Shown here: piece by piece, positions 8,376-16,450 of the stretch
How positions within the stretch are numbered: position 1 is the first letter of the stretch
Layout: each line of letters starts with the position of its first letter
Assembly (NCBI GenBank): GCA_963822765.1
Contig: CAWGJL010000010.1
Coordinates: 1-64,000 of the forward strand
DNA: 64,000 nucleotides
DNA from: Palsa-504 sp963822765
GTDB lineage: Bacteria > Actinomycetota > Actinomycetes > Streptosporangiales > Streptosporangiaceae
Reading direction: 5' to 3'
Program-made: the position numbers and the translations under genes
Notes under the pieces: generated by a model
Told to the model about the DNA's origin: nothing
Database searches by the model: none
What the model saw: the letters and a program-made list of their open reading frames with translations, nothing else

Positions 8376-8450
8376 CTAACCGTTGCAGCCGCAGCTGCAT
8401 CCCTTCGGGCAGCTACACGAAGAACCGTGCCCGCACGAGCATCCGCGCAT
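8376..8450 (-). CDS. Metallothionein-like 24-residue Cys-rich peptide
   Basis: A very short gene: ATG at 8450, TAG at 8376-8378, 24 residues. Seven are Cys (positions 4, 6, 12, 14, 18, 20, 22) arranged as four CxC motifs (4/6, 12/14, 18/20, 20/22), plus one His at 8 and one Lys at 16. A clear ribosome site GGAGAGG lies about 8 nt before the ATG on the minus strand. CxC-rich peptides of this size are typical of copper metallothioneins such as those of fungi and the mycobacterial MymT, although there is no recognisable alignment to MymT. Its place beside copA, the SCO fusion and DUF5134 strengthens a copper-buffering role. Function is inferred from composition and context. Confidence 0.75.
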   Translation of the reverse strand: MRGCSCGHGSSCSCPKGCSCGCNG

Positions 8451-8629
8451 TGAAATCACCTCTCCGGGAAGGGCCAGGCATTTCCGCTGACACCATCTTG
8501 ATTCCAGCACTGCCGCCGCGAAATGTCGACCGATCGCATCGGCCACACTTACCTAACCGGCGATCTTGTCGGGAAAGAACATGAAATACCCGGACTATTA
8601 GCGCAAGGCAACTCGGCGCGTCCACGGTC

Positions 8630-8869
8630 GTGATCTGGGAGCTGTCGGGAACGGGCCAGGAGCGCCAGCGCCGCGGCGTGCGGCTGATCGGGTACGCGTT
8701 CGCTGCCCTGGCCGTCTACCTGCTGGCCCAGTCCACCGTGATCCTGGTCTCCGGGTACCGCCCGCGGCACTCGGTGCCCGGGATCACCTGGACCGCGGCG
8801 TCCGCGGTTCTGGTCATCTACGCGGCCCGCGAGGTACGAGAGATCTTCCTTGGCGAAGCCCTCACCTAA
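8630..8869 (+). pseudogene. Internal fragment of a CDF-like cation transporter
   Basis: About 70 residues (WELSG, ERQRR, RLIGYAFAALAVYLLAQSTVIL, GYRPRHSVPGITWTAASAVLV) match the middle of cation-diffusion-facilitator-like transporters, which have about 200-300 residues. The N-terminal helices with metal-binding residues and the C-terminal helices are absent, and no start with a ribosome site is visible. It is a remnant next to the copper locus and suggests a second metal efflux gene was lost. Confidence 0.6.
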
Positions 8870-8958
8870 GGGGTGTCAGCCGGGACCGCGGCGGCGCCCC
8901 CGGACAGCCGTCGGCCCCGGGCCGGAGCCCGGGGCCGACGATCAGGAACGGGTAGTGC

Positions 8959-10707
8959 CTAGAACCCGAAGGAGAACTGGTTGATCTTGAACACGTCCGT
9001 CCCCCAGTTGTCGATCGGATCCTGGTGCGCGGCCGGCGGGATGTACTCGGTAGCGAGCCAGATGCCCGCGCCGGACGGGTCGACCTGAGCGAAGGAGTAG
9101 TCACCCCAGCGGCCCTGGCCGGCCAGCACGTCAGCGAAACTCAGGTGCGCGCTGGCCCCCCTGGCGACCGTGATGATCCGGTTCGAGCCCAGGATCGAGT
9201 AGGCCGCGCTCGGGTTGATGGTCTTGCTGGTGATGGTGAACACCGCCACCGGCGTGCCCAGCGACGGCGCCCCGACCGCCGGGTAGATCAGGTTGGCGCC
9301 CCGCGCGGTGATGTACCCCTGCTGGGCGATGCTGCCGGAGTTGACGTTGATGGCGAACCAGGCGGCGCCGTCGCGCGCGGTGGTATCGCCGGCCTGCATC
9401 ACCGCGGTGTCCAGCGCGGTCCACAGCAAGGTCTGCCCGGTCAGCGTGCGCGTCACCGAGACCGGGCCGCTGAGCCGGCTGTCGTCCGGGTTCAGGGCCG
9501 TCTCGGAGGTGATCGGCAGGCCGTCCACCGTGGTGACCGCGCCCGTGCCGGTGCTCGTAGCCGGCACCGGGAAGGCGTAGGACTCACTGTCGATCACGTT
9601 GCCGGTCAGCGTGATCGCGCCGGGGTCGGTAGCCACGTCCGCGGTGTCGGTGATGTTCCACAGGCCCAGCGTGGTACCGACCGGGTTGTTGTTCCCGTTG
9701 GGCAGGAACGGAACCGAGTTCACGAAGTACCCGGTGCCGATCCCGGTGTTGATCGCCGGATCCAGGCCGGTGACCGGGTTGCCGGCCAGCGAGACCGGTC
9801 CCAGGAGCGCGTCATCGACCACAGAGGCCTCGGAGACGAGCTGCGGCTTGGAGATGACCATCGCCAGCGCGCCCTCGAAGTTGGCCCCGCCCGTCCCGCA
9901 GAACTCATCGGTCGACAGGAGCAGCGCGTTGCTGTTGAACCCGGTCTTCGGCTGGTCGCCGAAGCACGTGTCGCCCAGCGAGGTGTCGAACTTGTAGTCG
10001 GCGATGCCGTTGCCGTTCCAGACCGCCACCTCGTTCTCGGTGTTCAGCGGCAGCGGCGCCAGCGGGCTCGGGCCGCCGGCCGGGTAGCCGATCTCGGTGA
10101 AGAAGAAGGTGTGCGTCGACGCGTCCCACAGGCAGCGCGGGTCGCCCTGGGCGAACGGGTCATCGAACAAGGTGGCCAGGCTAAAGTCCGGACGCAGCGG
10201 GGTCCCGTTCGTGGTGGTCTCACGGACCGCGGAGTTGATGATCTCGAATACGACCTTGGGGTCACCTGGCAGCAACGCGTCGAAGCCGATGCACAGGCCC
10301 TGGTCGGGCGGCGTTACGTCGCCCACCCCGACCCCGCCGTTCACGTTGGCCTGGTCAGCATCACTCAAACCGTTAAAGTTCTTCAACACCCCGTTCGGGC
10401 CGCCCAGCGTGCTGGCGGCCGCACCCGCGGCGTCAGCCGCGCCGACGGTCGACATCGCATGGTGCGCGGTATGGGTGAGAGCACGCGGGCCCTTAGGAGT
10501 GAAACTCGCAATACGCGGCGTGAGACCGGTGACGTTCCCGGCCTGCTCCAGCCGGGTGGCCGAGCCGCCCTTGGCGTGGTACGTGGCGGTCGTGGGCGCG
10601 GCCGCGGCGCTCGTAGCGGTCACCGAGACCGCGGCCAGGGGCGCGACGAGTGCGGCCACCCCCACCACGATCCCGGCCGACAGCCGTGCTCTTCTCAAGC
10701 GGATCAT
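8959..10707 (-). CDS. Large secreted protein of unknown function
   Basis: 582 residues with a classical signal peptide: RLRRAR, then a hydrophobic core (AGIVVGVAALVAPLAAVSV) and Ala-rich cleavage region ending about residue 37. The mature part is rich in Gly, Thr, Asn and Asp with recurrent strand-like segments (DASTHTFFFTEIGYP, NEVAVWNGNGIADYKF, GIWLATEYIPP), suggesting a repeated beta architecture such as a propeller. A few Cys (GLCIGF, PRCLWD, DTCFGD, EFCGTG) may form extracellular disulfides. I recognise no catalytic motif. It stands alone, transcribed away from the divergent APH remnant. Confidence 0.8.
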   Translation of the reverse strand: MIRLRRARLSAGIVVGVAALVAPLAAVSVTATSAAAAPTTATYHAKGGSATRLEQAGNVTGLTPRIASFTPKGPRALTHTAHHAMSTVGAADAAGAAASTLGGPNGVLKNFNGLSDADQANVNGGVGVGDVTPPDQGLCIGFDALLPGDPKVVFEIINSAVRETTTNGTPLRPDFSLATLFDDPFAQGDPRCLWDASTHTFFFTEIGYPAGGPSPLAPLPLNTENEVAVWNGNGIADYKFDTSLGDTCFGDQPKTGFNSNALLLSTDEFCGTGGANFEGALAMVISKPQLVSEASVVDDALLGPVSLAGNPVTGLDPAINTGIGTGYFVNSVPFLPNGNNNPVGTTLGLWNITDTADVATDPGAITLTGNVIDSESYAFPVPATSTGTGAVTTVDGLPITSETALNPDDSRLSGPVSVTRTLTGQTLLWTALDTAVMQAGDTTARDGAAWFAINVNSGSIAQQGYITARGANLIYPAVGAPSLGTPVAVFTITSKTINPSAAYSILGSNRIITVARGASAHLSFADVLAGQGRWGDYSFAQVDPSGAGIWLATEYIPPAAHQDPIDNWGTDVFKINQFSFGF

Positions 10708-11040
10708 GTCCTGTGCACCGTCCTATGAGATCGTTTGCCACGGTCAGTTGCGGTTGGCCGTGACTCGTCCAGGAAGATACTGCCAGCCGGGCAAGATCGA
10801 ACTCGGCCGCTCGCCGGGATCACTTGATTGCTATTGGGTAACTACGCCCAGATAGGACCGACCTTGTCCGGTAATGCGGCTGTCGGCGGCAAGCCGAAAC
10901 GTCGGCCGCACGGCAGAAGCGCGGGCCGGTGCTGTGTCGCGCGTAGGCCACGGTGAGTAGCGCCCCGAAGCAGCCCGTGCCCAACGCGGCGGTCAGCAAG
11001 GTCAGTACGTGGACCGTGCAGAGCTGTTAGCATCCCCCAG

Positions 11041-11080
11041 AACCGGGGGAAACCCTCAAGTCCCCGGGTTTCTCCCGGTT
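11041..11080. repeat. Strong hairpin in the 10.7-11.3 kb gap
   Basis: Two 15-nt arms (AACCGGGGGAAACCC and GGGTTTCTCCCGGTT, one mismatch) flank a 10-nt loop. There is no T-run, so it is not a classical intrinsic terminator. Outer half-sites AGAGCT (11025) and AGCTCT (11087) extend the dyad. The remaining sequence between 10708 and 11300 shows no gene I can support. Confidence 0.6.
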
Positions 11081-11301
11081 CCCGCGAGCTCTGAGCCAGA
11101 AATGCTTCCGCGGGATCGCCTCGGCCGCACATAAGGGTGCCCGAGCTCCACATAGCCTCTACGCCGATCGCAGGTCTTGAGCGTGAAACGGCATCTTCGC
11201 CAGTGATCGAGTTGCGCGGCCGTCTGACCCGCGAAGGTACGGGCGGGTGAGGCCAGCCGAGACCGCTGCCCGGCTCAGCGAGATGAGGCGGGTGCTGCGG
11301 G

Positions 11302-11822
11302 AGCAACGACGCCCAGGCGGGCCTGGGCGCGGGCCCGGGCGGCTGGCCGGCCCTGCTGACCGGGACACTGACGACCGGCGGCGACGGGTACTGCGTACAC
11401 TCAACCCTGCAGGCCAGGCCGGACACCCGCGAGTTGCTGGCGGTGGTACGGCGGATCGGTGAACGGTGCGGGCAGGCCGTCCCGGCTGCCCGTGACTTCG
11501 TTCACTACGACTTCACGCCGGCCAACCTGCTGTCCGACGGCACATCGATCACCGGGGTGATCGACGTCAACCCGCCGGTGCTAGCGGGAGACCGCGCCTT
11601 CGACCTGGCCACGTTGCTGTTCTACTGCTACGACCACGATGGGGTCAGGGAACGGCTGCGCGCCCGGCTGCTGGAGCTCGCCAGTGCGGCGGCGACGCGC
11701 GCCTACTCGCGCACCTGGTTCTGCGGCAGGTTGATTGGTCGCTGCGTTTCCATCCGGACACTCCGGCCACCCGGCGTCACTTGCGTCTGGCACGGCTGGT
11801 CAGCGCCGACATCGAGTCGTAG
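11302..11822 (+). pseudogene. Aminoglycoside-phosphotransferase-family remnant
   Basis: The C-lobe of an APH/choline-kinase-like enzyme is readable: GGWPALLTG, then the catalytic HYDFTPANLL (HxDxxxxN) at about 11497 and the DFG-equivalent GVIDVN with GDRAFDLATLLFY. Near 11690 the frame shifts; the other frame continues the family sequence (DARLLAHLVLRQVDWSLRFHP, RRHLRLARL) to TAG at 11820-11822. The N-lobe with the nucleotide-binding Lys is missing. Truncation plus frameshift make it non-functional. Confidence 0.75.
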
Positions 11823-11881
11823 CATGATGACCATCAGAGACCATGCTGGTCTTGGGCCGGAGAATTCAGTGCGGAGGCCAG

Positions 11882-12571
11882 ATGAACCAGCAGGCACCGG
11901 ACCTGCCCAGGTCCGTCCAGATTGTCGCCCGGTACCGGGGCCTGATCGGCTTTGTCGCCCTGCTGGGCGCGCTGGCCGGAATCATCTTCGCCGCGCTCAC
12001 CCCGCCGGCGTCCTCCAGCCAGGCGATGGTGGTGTTCACGGCGCCCACCTGCCCGGGCGGAGCCGGAGCCATCTGCGGCGGGCCCGCGTTCTCGTCCGGC
12101 TACTTCCAGGCCATGCTGCTCAAGCAGTTCCCGAGCGGAGTCCAGGTCACGCCGGCGGGCGGGAATGTCGTGTCGATCCGCATCGCGGCCGGGACCATCG
12201 CCCAGGCCGAGGCCATCGCCGATGCGGCCGCCGCTGACGTCGGCTCGGTGAGCTACATGGGCGAGCACGCGTCACTGCGGGTCCTCGATACCGGGACCAG
12301 CGCAGCGTCGGCGACGCCGCTCAAGCAGGTCGCTGGCGACGCGCTGTTCGGCGCGGTCCTCGGCGGGCTGCTCGGGTTCATCGCGGCGGCGGCGGGCAGC
12401 CAGACGGTCATCGAGTCGCCGGCCCTGCCTAGGGGACTGGACATCGGCGCGGGCGACCCGGGAGCGGGCCAGCCGACCAGGTACGCGACGAACGGTGTCA
12501 CGCTTCGGCAACTGGCCAGGGAAAGCACGGAGCGGACGGCCGCGGCTGACCGTGAGCGACGGCTGAGCTAG
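11882..12571 (+). CDS. Wzz/YveK-like chain-length-type membrane protein
   Basis: 229 residues from the ATG at 11882, preceded by GGAGG about 7 nt upstream. A first helix (YRGLIGFVALLGALAGIIFAAL) and a second near residue 165 (ALFGAVLGGLLGFIAAAAG) flank an extracellular domain with SSSQAMVVFTAP, typical of the membrane component of polysaccharide co-polymerases. The periplasmic part is short for the family and the C-terminal tail is soluble, with no Walker kinase domain. It may serve polysaccharide export near the GH76 gene; its stop overlaps the convergent GH76 stop by 4 nt. Confidence 0.65.
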   Translation: MNQQAPDLPRSVQIVARYRGLIGFVALLGALAGIIFAALTPPASSSQAMVVFTAPTCPGGAGAICGGPAFSSGYFQAMLLKQFPSGVQVTPAGGNVVSIRIAAGTIAQAEAIADAAAADVGSVSYMGEHASLRVLDTGTSAASATPLKQVAGDALFGAVLGGLLGFIAAAAGSQTVIESPALPRGLDIGAGDPGAGQPTRYATNGVTLRQLARESTERTAAADRERRLS

Positions 12572-13581
12572 CCGGCGAGGGCGACCGCGGCGTTGAGGGC
12601 GTCCAGGGCCGAGCTCTGCCGGGCCGCGTCGGCCCGATCGAAGGGGCCGGTCCAGCGCAGGCCGAACTGATGGCTCGCGTTCGTGTTGTTGTCCCATACC
12701 GAGCGGGCGTTGGCCAGGATGAACGTCCGGTAGCCCGGCTGGCGGCTCTGCAGCCAGAAGTCGTACAGGTAACGGATGAAGATGCCCTTGAACTGCGCCT
12801 GGTCCCCGTTGCAGCCGGCCGGGGCACGTTCGCACGGCTCGATGAGGATGCCCGGAGGATGAGCCGAGGCCGGGGTAACCAGCTTCGCTAGCACGGCGCT
12901 GGCAATGGCCTCCCCCTGCTGCAGGTAGGCGCGATCGCCGGTGATCTCGAACAGGGCGGCCAGCCCGCCCAGGACAACGCCCTGGTTGTAGGTCCAGGTG
13001 GTGCCCGCGTTGTTGGCACACGCCGGGGTGAGTCCGTCGTTGACCAGGCCGCCGGGGCCGATGAGGCCGCTGGCACGGAACCACTCCCACTCCCGCTGAG
13101 CCCAGCTCAGGTAGCTGCTGTCGCCGGGCGTACGCTGGTGGAGCAGGGCCGCGAGGGTCAAGAACAGTTCATTGGTGATGGCGTTCTTGTAGTTCCTGGA
13201 CGTGGTCCACCACAGGCCGCCCCGGCAGGTGTCGTCCCAGCCCCCGGTGTTGTGGGTGAAGATGGTGCGAGCCGCGTCCAGGTAGCGGGAGTCCCGGGTC
13301 ATGTCGAAGGCCGCGACCCAGGCCAGCGCCCACCACCCGTTGTCGTCGTAGTAGTCGTTGATGAAGCTGGCGTGCTGGCGCTGGGCGGCCGCGAACGTCG
13401 CGGCCAGGCAACCGTCATGCGAGCTGTCCCCGGTCAGCTTGCTGTACCCGATCATCGCGGTCAGCGCGTTGGCCGCGTTCCACCAGCCGGTGCTCGTCCA
13501 CTGGCCGGTCGACTGGTCATACCACCGCTGCAGCGCGCCAGCTCCGGCCGCCGCGGAGGCGTGGAAGTCGGGATCGGTCAT
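12568..13581 (-). CDS. Glycoside hydrolase family 76 protein (alpha-1,6-mannanase type), copy 1
   Basis: 337 residues covering the full (alpha/alpha)6 barrel. Family signatures: ALQRWYD, GWWNAANALTA, YYDDNGWWALAWV, GGWDDTCRGGLWW (Asp pair in the family catalytic region), KNAITNELFL, WTYNQGVVLGGL and QFKGIFIRYL. GH76 enzymes cleave alpha-1,6-mannan backbones. No signal peptide is visible and no earlier start exists, so it is cytoplasmic or exported by another route, which is odd for a mannanase. A close paralogue lies at 22259-23296. Confidence 0.9.
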   Translation of the reverse strand: MTDPDFHASAAAGAGALQRWYDQSTGQWTSTGWWNAANALTAMIGYSKLTGDSSHDGCLAATFAAAQRQHASFINDYYDDNGWWALAWVAAFDMTRDSRYLDAARTIFTHNTGGWDDTCRGGLWWTTSRNYKNAITNELFLTLAALLHQRTPGDSSYLSWAQREWEWFRASGLIGPGGLVNDGLTPACANNAGTTWTYNQGVVLGGLAALFEITGDRAYLQQGEAIASAVLAKLVTPASAHPPGILIEPCERAPAGCNGDQAQFKGIFIRYLYDFWLQSRQPGYRTFILANARSVWDNNTNASHQFGLRWTGPFDRADAARQSSALDALNAAVALAG

Positions 13582-13685
13582 CGCCTGTCCTGCATGGCCA
13601 GAACTGTATCCCCGGGGTCGTCACACCTTCGCCGCCCGGCTTGTCATCAGATCGGCAAGACACACAACTTACGAGGGAGATCATC

Positions 13686-14075
13686 GTGGCTTTGCAGGTA
13701 ACCGCCGTCATGCTCGGAGTCAAGGACCTGGCCCGGTCCAAGAAGTTCTACGGCGAGGGACTCGGCGGCACGATTGACAAGGACTATCCGGCGTTCGTGT
13801 CGGTCAGCCTGGGCGACGGGTCGTCGTCGCTGGCCTTGTACGAGCGGGAGGCGGCGGCCCAGGATGCGGGCGTGTCCGCCGAGGGCTCCGGCTTCACCGG
13901 CATCTCGTTCCACTACATCGTAACGTCCAGGCAGACCGTGGACGAGGTGATCGGCAGCGCCGTGGCGGCCGGCGGTGAGGTCGTGAAGGCGGCGGCCGCC
14001 GCCCAATGGGGCGGGTATTCCGGGTACTTCAGCGACCCGGATGGCTACCTGTGGAAGGTCGCTACCGCCGGCTAA
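13686..14075 (+). CDS. VOC/glyoxalase-superfamily protein
   Basis: 129 residues from GTG 13686, with GAGGGAGA 6-10 nt before it. The pattern LGVKDLARSKKFYGEGLGG at the start and GGYSGYFSDPDGYLWKVA at the end is the beta-alpha-beta-beta-beta module of the vicinal-oxygen-chelate fold. The C-terminal Glu that binds metal in many members is replaced by Lys (LWKVA), so this may be a binding protein rather than a metalloenzyme. Its stop overlaps the convergent flavodoxin-like gene by 4 nt. Confidence 0.85.
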   Translation: MALQVTAVMLGVKDLARSKKFYGEGLGGTIDKDYPAFVSVSLGDGSSSLALYEREAAAQDAGVSAEGSGFTGISFHYIVTSRQTVDEVIGSAVAAGGEVVKAAAAAQWGGYSGYFSDPDGYLWKVATAG

Positions 14076-14380
14076 CCGGCGATCTCCGCGGCCAGCAACG
14101 CGCCAAGCTCCCAGCAGGCCGCCAGATCCGGCCTGCTGGGAGCTCCGGTGACGCAGGCAGGCGGCCGCACCTTCCGCCATTGCAGTCCGGTGGCGATTGA
14201 CTCCACCGCGCGTACGGCACCGCCGGTGTCGGAGGCGCCGTGCACGTACAGGCCGTACGGCCGCCGGACGACCACCTCGACGCCTTCGACCTCGTCGGTG
14301 CGTGCACCGCTGACCGCAGCCTCGAACATCGCCTGCAGGGCAGGCGAGGGCGTGTGATGAACGACCAGCAGCCTGGGCAT
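14072..14380 (-). CDS. Flavodoxin-family protein with large internal deletion
   Basis: 102 residues. The N-terminus (RLLVVHHTPSPALQAMFEA, the phosphate loop region) and C-terminus (RPYGLYVHGASDT, AVRAVESIATGLQW, CWELGALLAAE) are those of NAD(P)H-dependent FMN reductase/flavodoxin-like proteins of about 155 residues. The segment between VEVVVR and RPYGLYVHG, normally about 50 residues with the LGTPxN flavin-binding loop, is missing without a frameshift. A TAAGCT hexamer 8 nt before the ATG suggests a leaderless start. FMN binding is doubtful. Confidence 0.7.
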   Translation of the reverse strand: MPRLLVVHHTPSPALQAMFEAAVSGARTDEVEGVEVVVRRPYGLYVHGASDTGGAVRAVESIATGLQWRKVRPPACVTGAPSRPDLAACWELGALLAAEIAG

Positions 14381-14426
14381 GTCCGCAGAGCTTAGACGAC
14401 CTCAGGCGCCGGCTACCCGGCCTGGA

Positions 14427-14708
14427 TCAGACCGTGATGGCCACGTCGTGGCCGTCAGGCACAGACAGGCTCTCGTCGTCGAACCATTTCCCGCCTTCGG
14501 CGAGGTAACGGAAGTGCAGCGTGCTGCCGGCCGGGACCGTGACCGCGGCGCTGCGGGTGCGGTTCGCGCGCCGCCGCAGCGGGTGGGCGAAGGGATCCCA
14601 GTCATTGAAGTTGCCGACCACCGACACGGCGCCGTCAGGCTCATCGGCGGGCAGCGCGAAGGTAACGCGGACGGTGCCGTCCTGCCCGGGCCTGGTTGTC
14701 TTGATCAA
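14427..14708 (-). CDS. Isoamylase early-set / CBM48-like small protein
   Basis: 93 residues, essentially one domain: VRVTFALP, then GAVSVVGNFNDWDPFAHPLRR and HFRYLAEGGKWFDDES. The VGNFNDWDP motif is the hallmark of CBM48/AMPK-beta glycogen-binding domains, found in branching enzymes and as free small proteins in actinobacteria. A role in binding glycogen or trehalose-type glucans is inferred. Stands alone on the minus strand. Confidence 0.85.
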   Translation of the reverse strand: MIKTTRPGQDGTVRVTFALPADEPDGAVSVVGNFNDWDPFAHPLRRRANRTRSAAVTVPAGSTLHFRYLAEGGKWFDDESLSVPDGHDVAITV

Positions 14709-14901
14709 CTGCTCTCTCCACTCAGGCTCTAACTACGGTATGCGCGTCGATTATCGCCGAACCGCGGGCACGGTTACGGGATTTGACGTCATGGCCACCC
14801 GGCGTGTCGTACCGGCTTCCACGCCGTCACCACAACGGCTTCACCGGGCCGGCACGGGCGCCGGCTGCACTAGGGGCAGCACCTCGACCCGCGGGAGCAT
14901 G

Positions 14902-15273
14902 ATGCCCAACCGAGAGCGAAGCACGGCAACGACGACGCCGGTCCTCGACGGCCCGCAGTGGCGGGCCCTGCTGGAGGCGCGATGGCAGGCCCGGCTGACC
15001 GAACTCACCGAGCTGTCGCTGGCGTACCACGCCGCCGCCGAGGCCATCGTGGACGCCTGGGCGGACGACGCTGCCCAGCGGGAGGCCCACTGCTGCGCCG
15101 GGCGGTAGCGGCCCGCCGCAAGCTGGAGGATGTCGAGGAGGCGCTCGGCCGGCGGCGGCCGGTACGGCCGGTGCGAGCAGTGCGAATCGGCGATCCCGGC
15201 CGGGCTGCTCGCCCTCATCCCCGAGGCGCGGTACTGCCCCCGCTGTGACGCCGAGCCGGGCGGCCCGTGGTGA
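14902..15273 (+). pseudogene. DksA/TraR-type zinc-finger protein broken by two frameshifts
   Basis: The start ATG at 14902 has GGGAG 4-8 nt upstream. Three frames must be joined: LDGPQWRALLEARWQARLTE to about 15090; LLRRAVAARRKLEDVEEAL to about 15150; then GRYGRCEQCESAIPAGLLAL and EARYCPRCDAEPGGPW to TGA 15271-15273. Together they give a normal C4 zinc-finger protein (CxxC at CEQC and CPRC) that would bind RNA polymerase secondary channel. Either the gene is dead or the sequence has indel errors. Confidence 0.7.
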
Positions 15274-15289
15274 CCGCCCCGGCGCGCGG

Positions 15290-15988
15290 GTGAGCGCGCT
15301 CACGAGCCTGCAGGTCGGCTCCGTTATCTCCTACGTCATCGCGATCGTCATCCCGGCCCTGGACGCGGTGATCCCGGTGCTCCCCAGCGAGAGCGTGATC
15401 ATCGCGCTGGGCGTCGCGACCGCGGGCAGTGCCGATCCGCGCATCGCGCTGCTTGTGGCCTGCTCGGCGCTGGGCGCGTTCCTCGGTGACAACCTGTCCT
15501 ACCTGCTCGGCCGGCGCTTCGGGCCCCGGGTCGAAGGCCGCTTCTTCCGGGGCGAGAAGGGCGCGCGGCGGCGCGCCTGGGCCGAACGGTCCCTCCAGCG
15601 GTTCGGGATGCAGCTCATCGTGGTGTGCCGGTTCTTCCCCGGCGGCCGGACGGCGGTCACGCTGTGCTGCGGCATCGTCGGCTACCCGCGGCGCCGCTTC
15701 GTGGTCGCGACCGCCGCCGCCGGCCTCATCTGGGCCAGCTACTCGTTCTTCATCGGCCGCCTGGGCGGAAAGGCGTTCCAGGACGCGCCCTGGGTCGGAT
15801 TCGCGGTGGCGTTCGGCATCACGATCGCGGTCAGCGGGCTGGTCGAGCTGATCCGGCGGATCGTGTCCCGCCGGCGGCGGCGCGCCGCCGCCTCGGAGGG
15901 GCAGCATGGCGGACCGGCTGAGGCCGGCGGCAGTCCTTCACCGATTCACCACACCGGTGACAACTGTCCTGCATGTCCGCGCGGTTAG
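15290..15988 (+). CDS. DedA-family membrane protein
   Basis: 232 residues from GTG 15290 (an in-frame GTG at 15245 is possible but overlaps the DksA remnant). Family motifs: AVIPVLPSESVIIALGVA, GAFLGDNLSYLLGRRFG, and the FGMQLIVVCRFFPGGRTAVTL amphipathic region with Arg and Gly-Gly-Arg, then the terminal helices. DedA/VTT proteins act in lipid scrambling (undecaprenyl-phosphate or phospholipid recycling) and membrane homeostasis. The C-terminal 35 residues are a polar tail. Confidence 0.9.
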   Translation: MSALTSLQVGSVISYVIAIVIPALDAVIPVLPSESVIIALGVATAGSADPRIALLVACSALGAFLGDNLSYLLGRRFGPRVEGRFFRGEKGARRRAWAERSLQRFGMQLIVVCRFFPGGRTAVTLCCGIVGYPRRRFVVATAAAGLIWASYSFFIGRLGGKAFQDAPWVGFAVAFGITIAVSGLVELIRRIVSRRRRRAAASEGQHGGPAEAGGSPSPIHHTGDNCPACPRG

Positions 15989-16450
15989 CTGGGCACGTAC
16001 TCGGGCGAGAGGTGGTCACGATGCTCTGCATCACCACTCCGTCATCTCTCGGCTGAGTGGCTGTCCTCGTCTCGCACTAGTACCGGTGACGTCCTGGGCG
16101 ACGGGGACTCCGACGGCGAGTCCGGCGCCAGGGGCGGGCGCCGGCTCGTCGGCGGTAACGAAGCAGTCTGTAACCGCGCTGTAAGGACATTTCGCTACGG
16201 AGAGAATCGTTATAAATACTCTCCGCTCGCGATCGGCCGCGGCCCGAGCCCGGCTGACGTGGACTGGCCTGGTCACGAGGTGATCCCGGGCCGGATTCAG
16301 GCCCGTAACCTGCGACGTAAGAACTTCGCAATGAATTGCCGTGAATTTGACGGCGCTCCGTGCTTAAAAACGGACAAAAAGCGAATCTTCCAAAGTTGCG
16401 GATCTTGGCATCGCCGCTGGTCTACCGTGTGCGCCGAAGAGGTTTTCAGG
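15989..16450. other. Gap with hairpin 16198-16225
   Basis: No gene is supported here. CGGAGAG (16198-16204) and CTCTCCG (16219-16225) form a 7-bp dyad around an AT-rich spacer containing TTATAAATA. The stretch from about 16160 has lower GC than its surroundings and probably holds the promoter of the secreted-protein gene downstream. Confidence 0.4.

Noticed and set aside
9025..10728. 567-codon plus-strand frame opposite the large secreted protein
   Set aside because: Arg/Gly/Asp-rich without family signature, while the minus strand has a proper signal peptide and secreted-protein composition.
10842..11426. 194-codon minus-strand frame in the 10.7-11.4 kb gap
   Set aside because: Overlaps the readable APH remnant on the other strand and a strong hairpin, lacks ribosome site and motif.
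11434..12237. A 267-residue protein continuing from the APH remnant into the Wzz-like gene
   Set aside because: After about 11690 the frame leaves the APH family, and after 11880 it is out of frame with the well-supported Wzz-like protein.
15989..16331. Possible CRISPR or small gene in the gap before the secreted protein
   Set aside because: No repeated units of CRISPR length and no start with ribosome site; only one short dyad.
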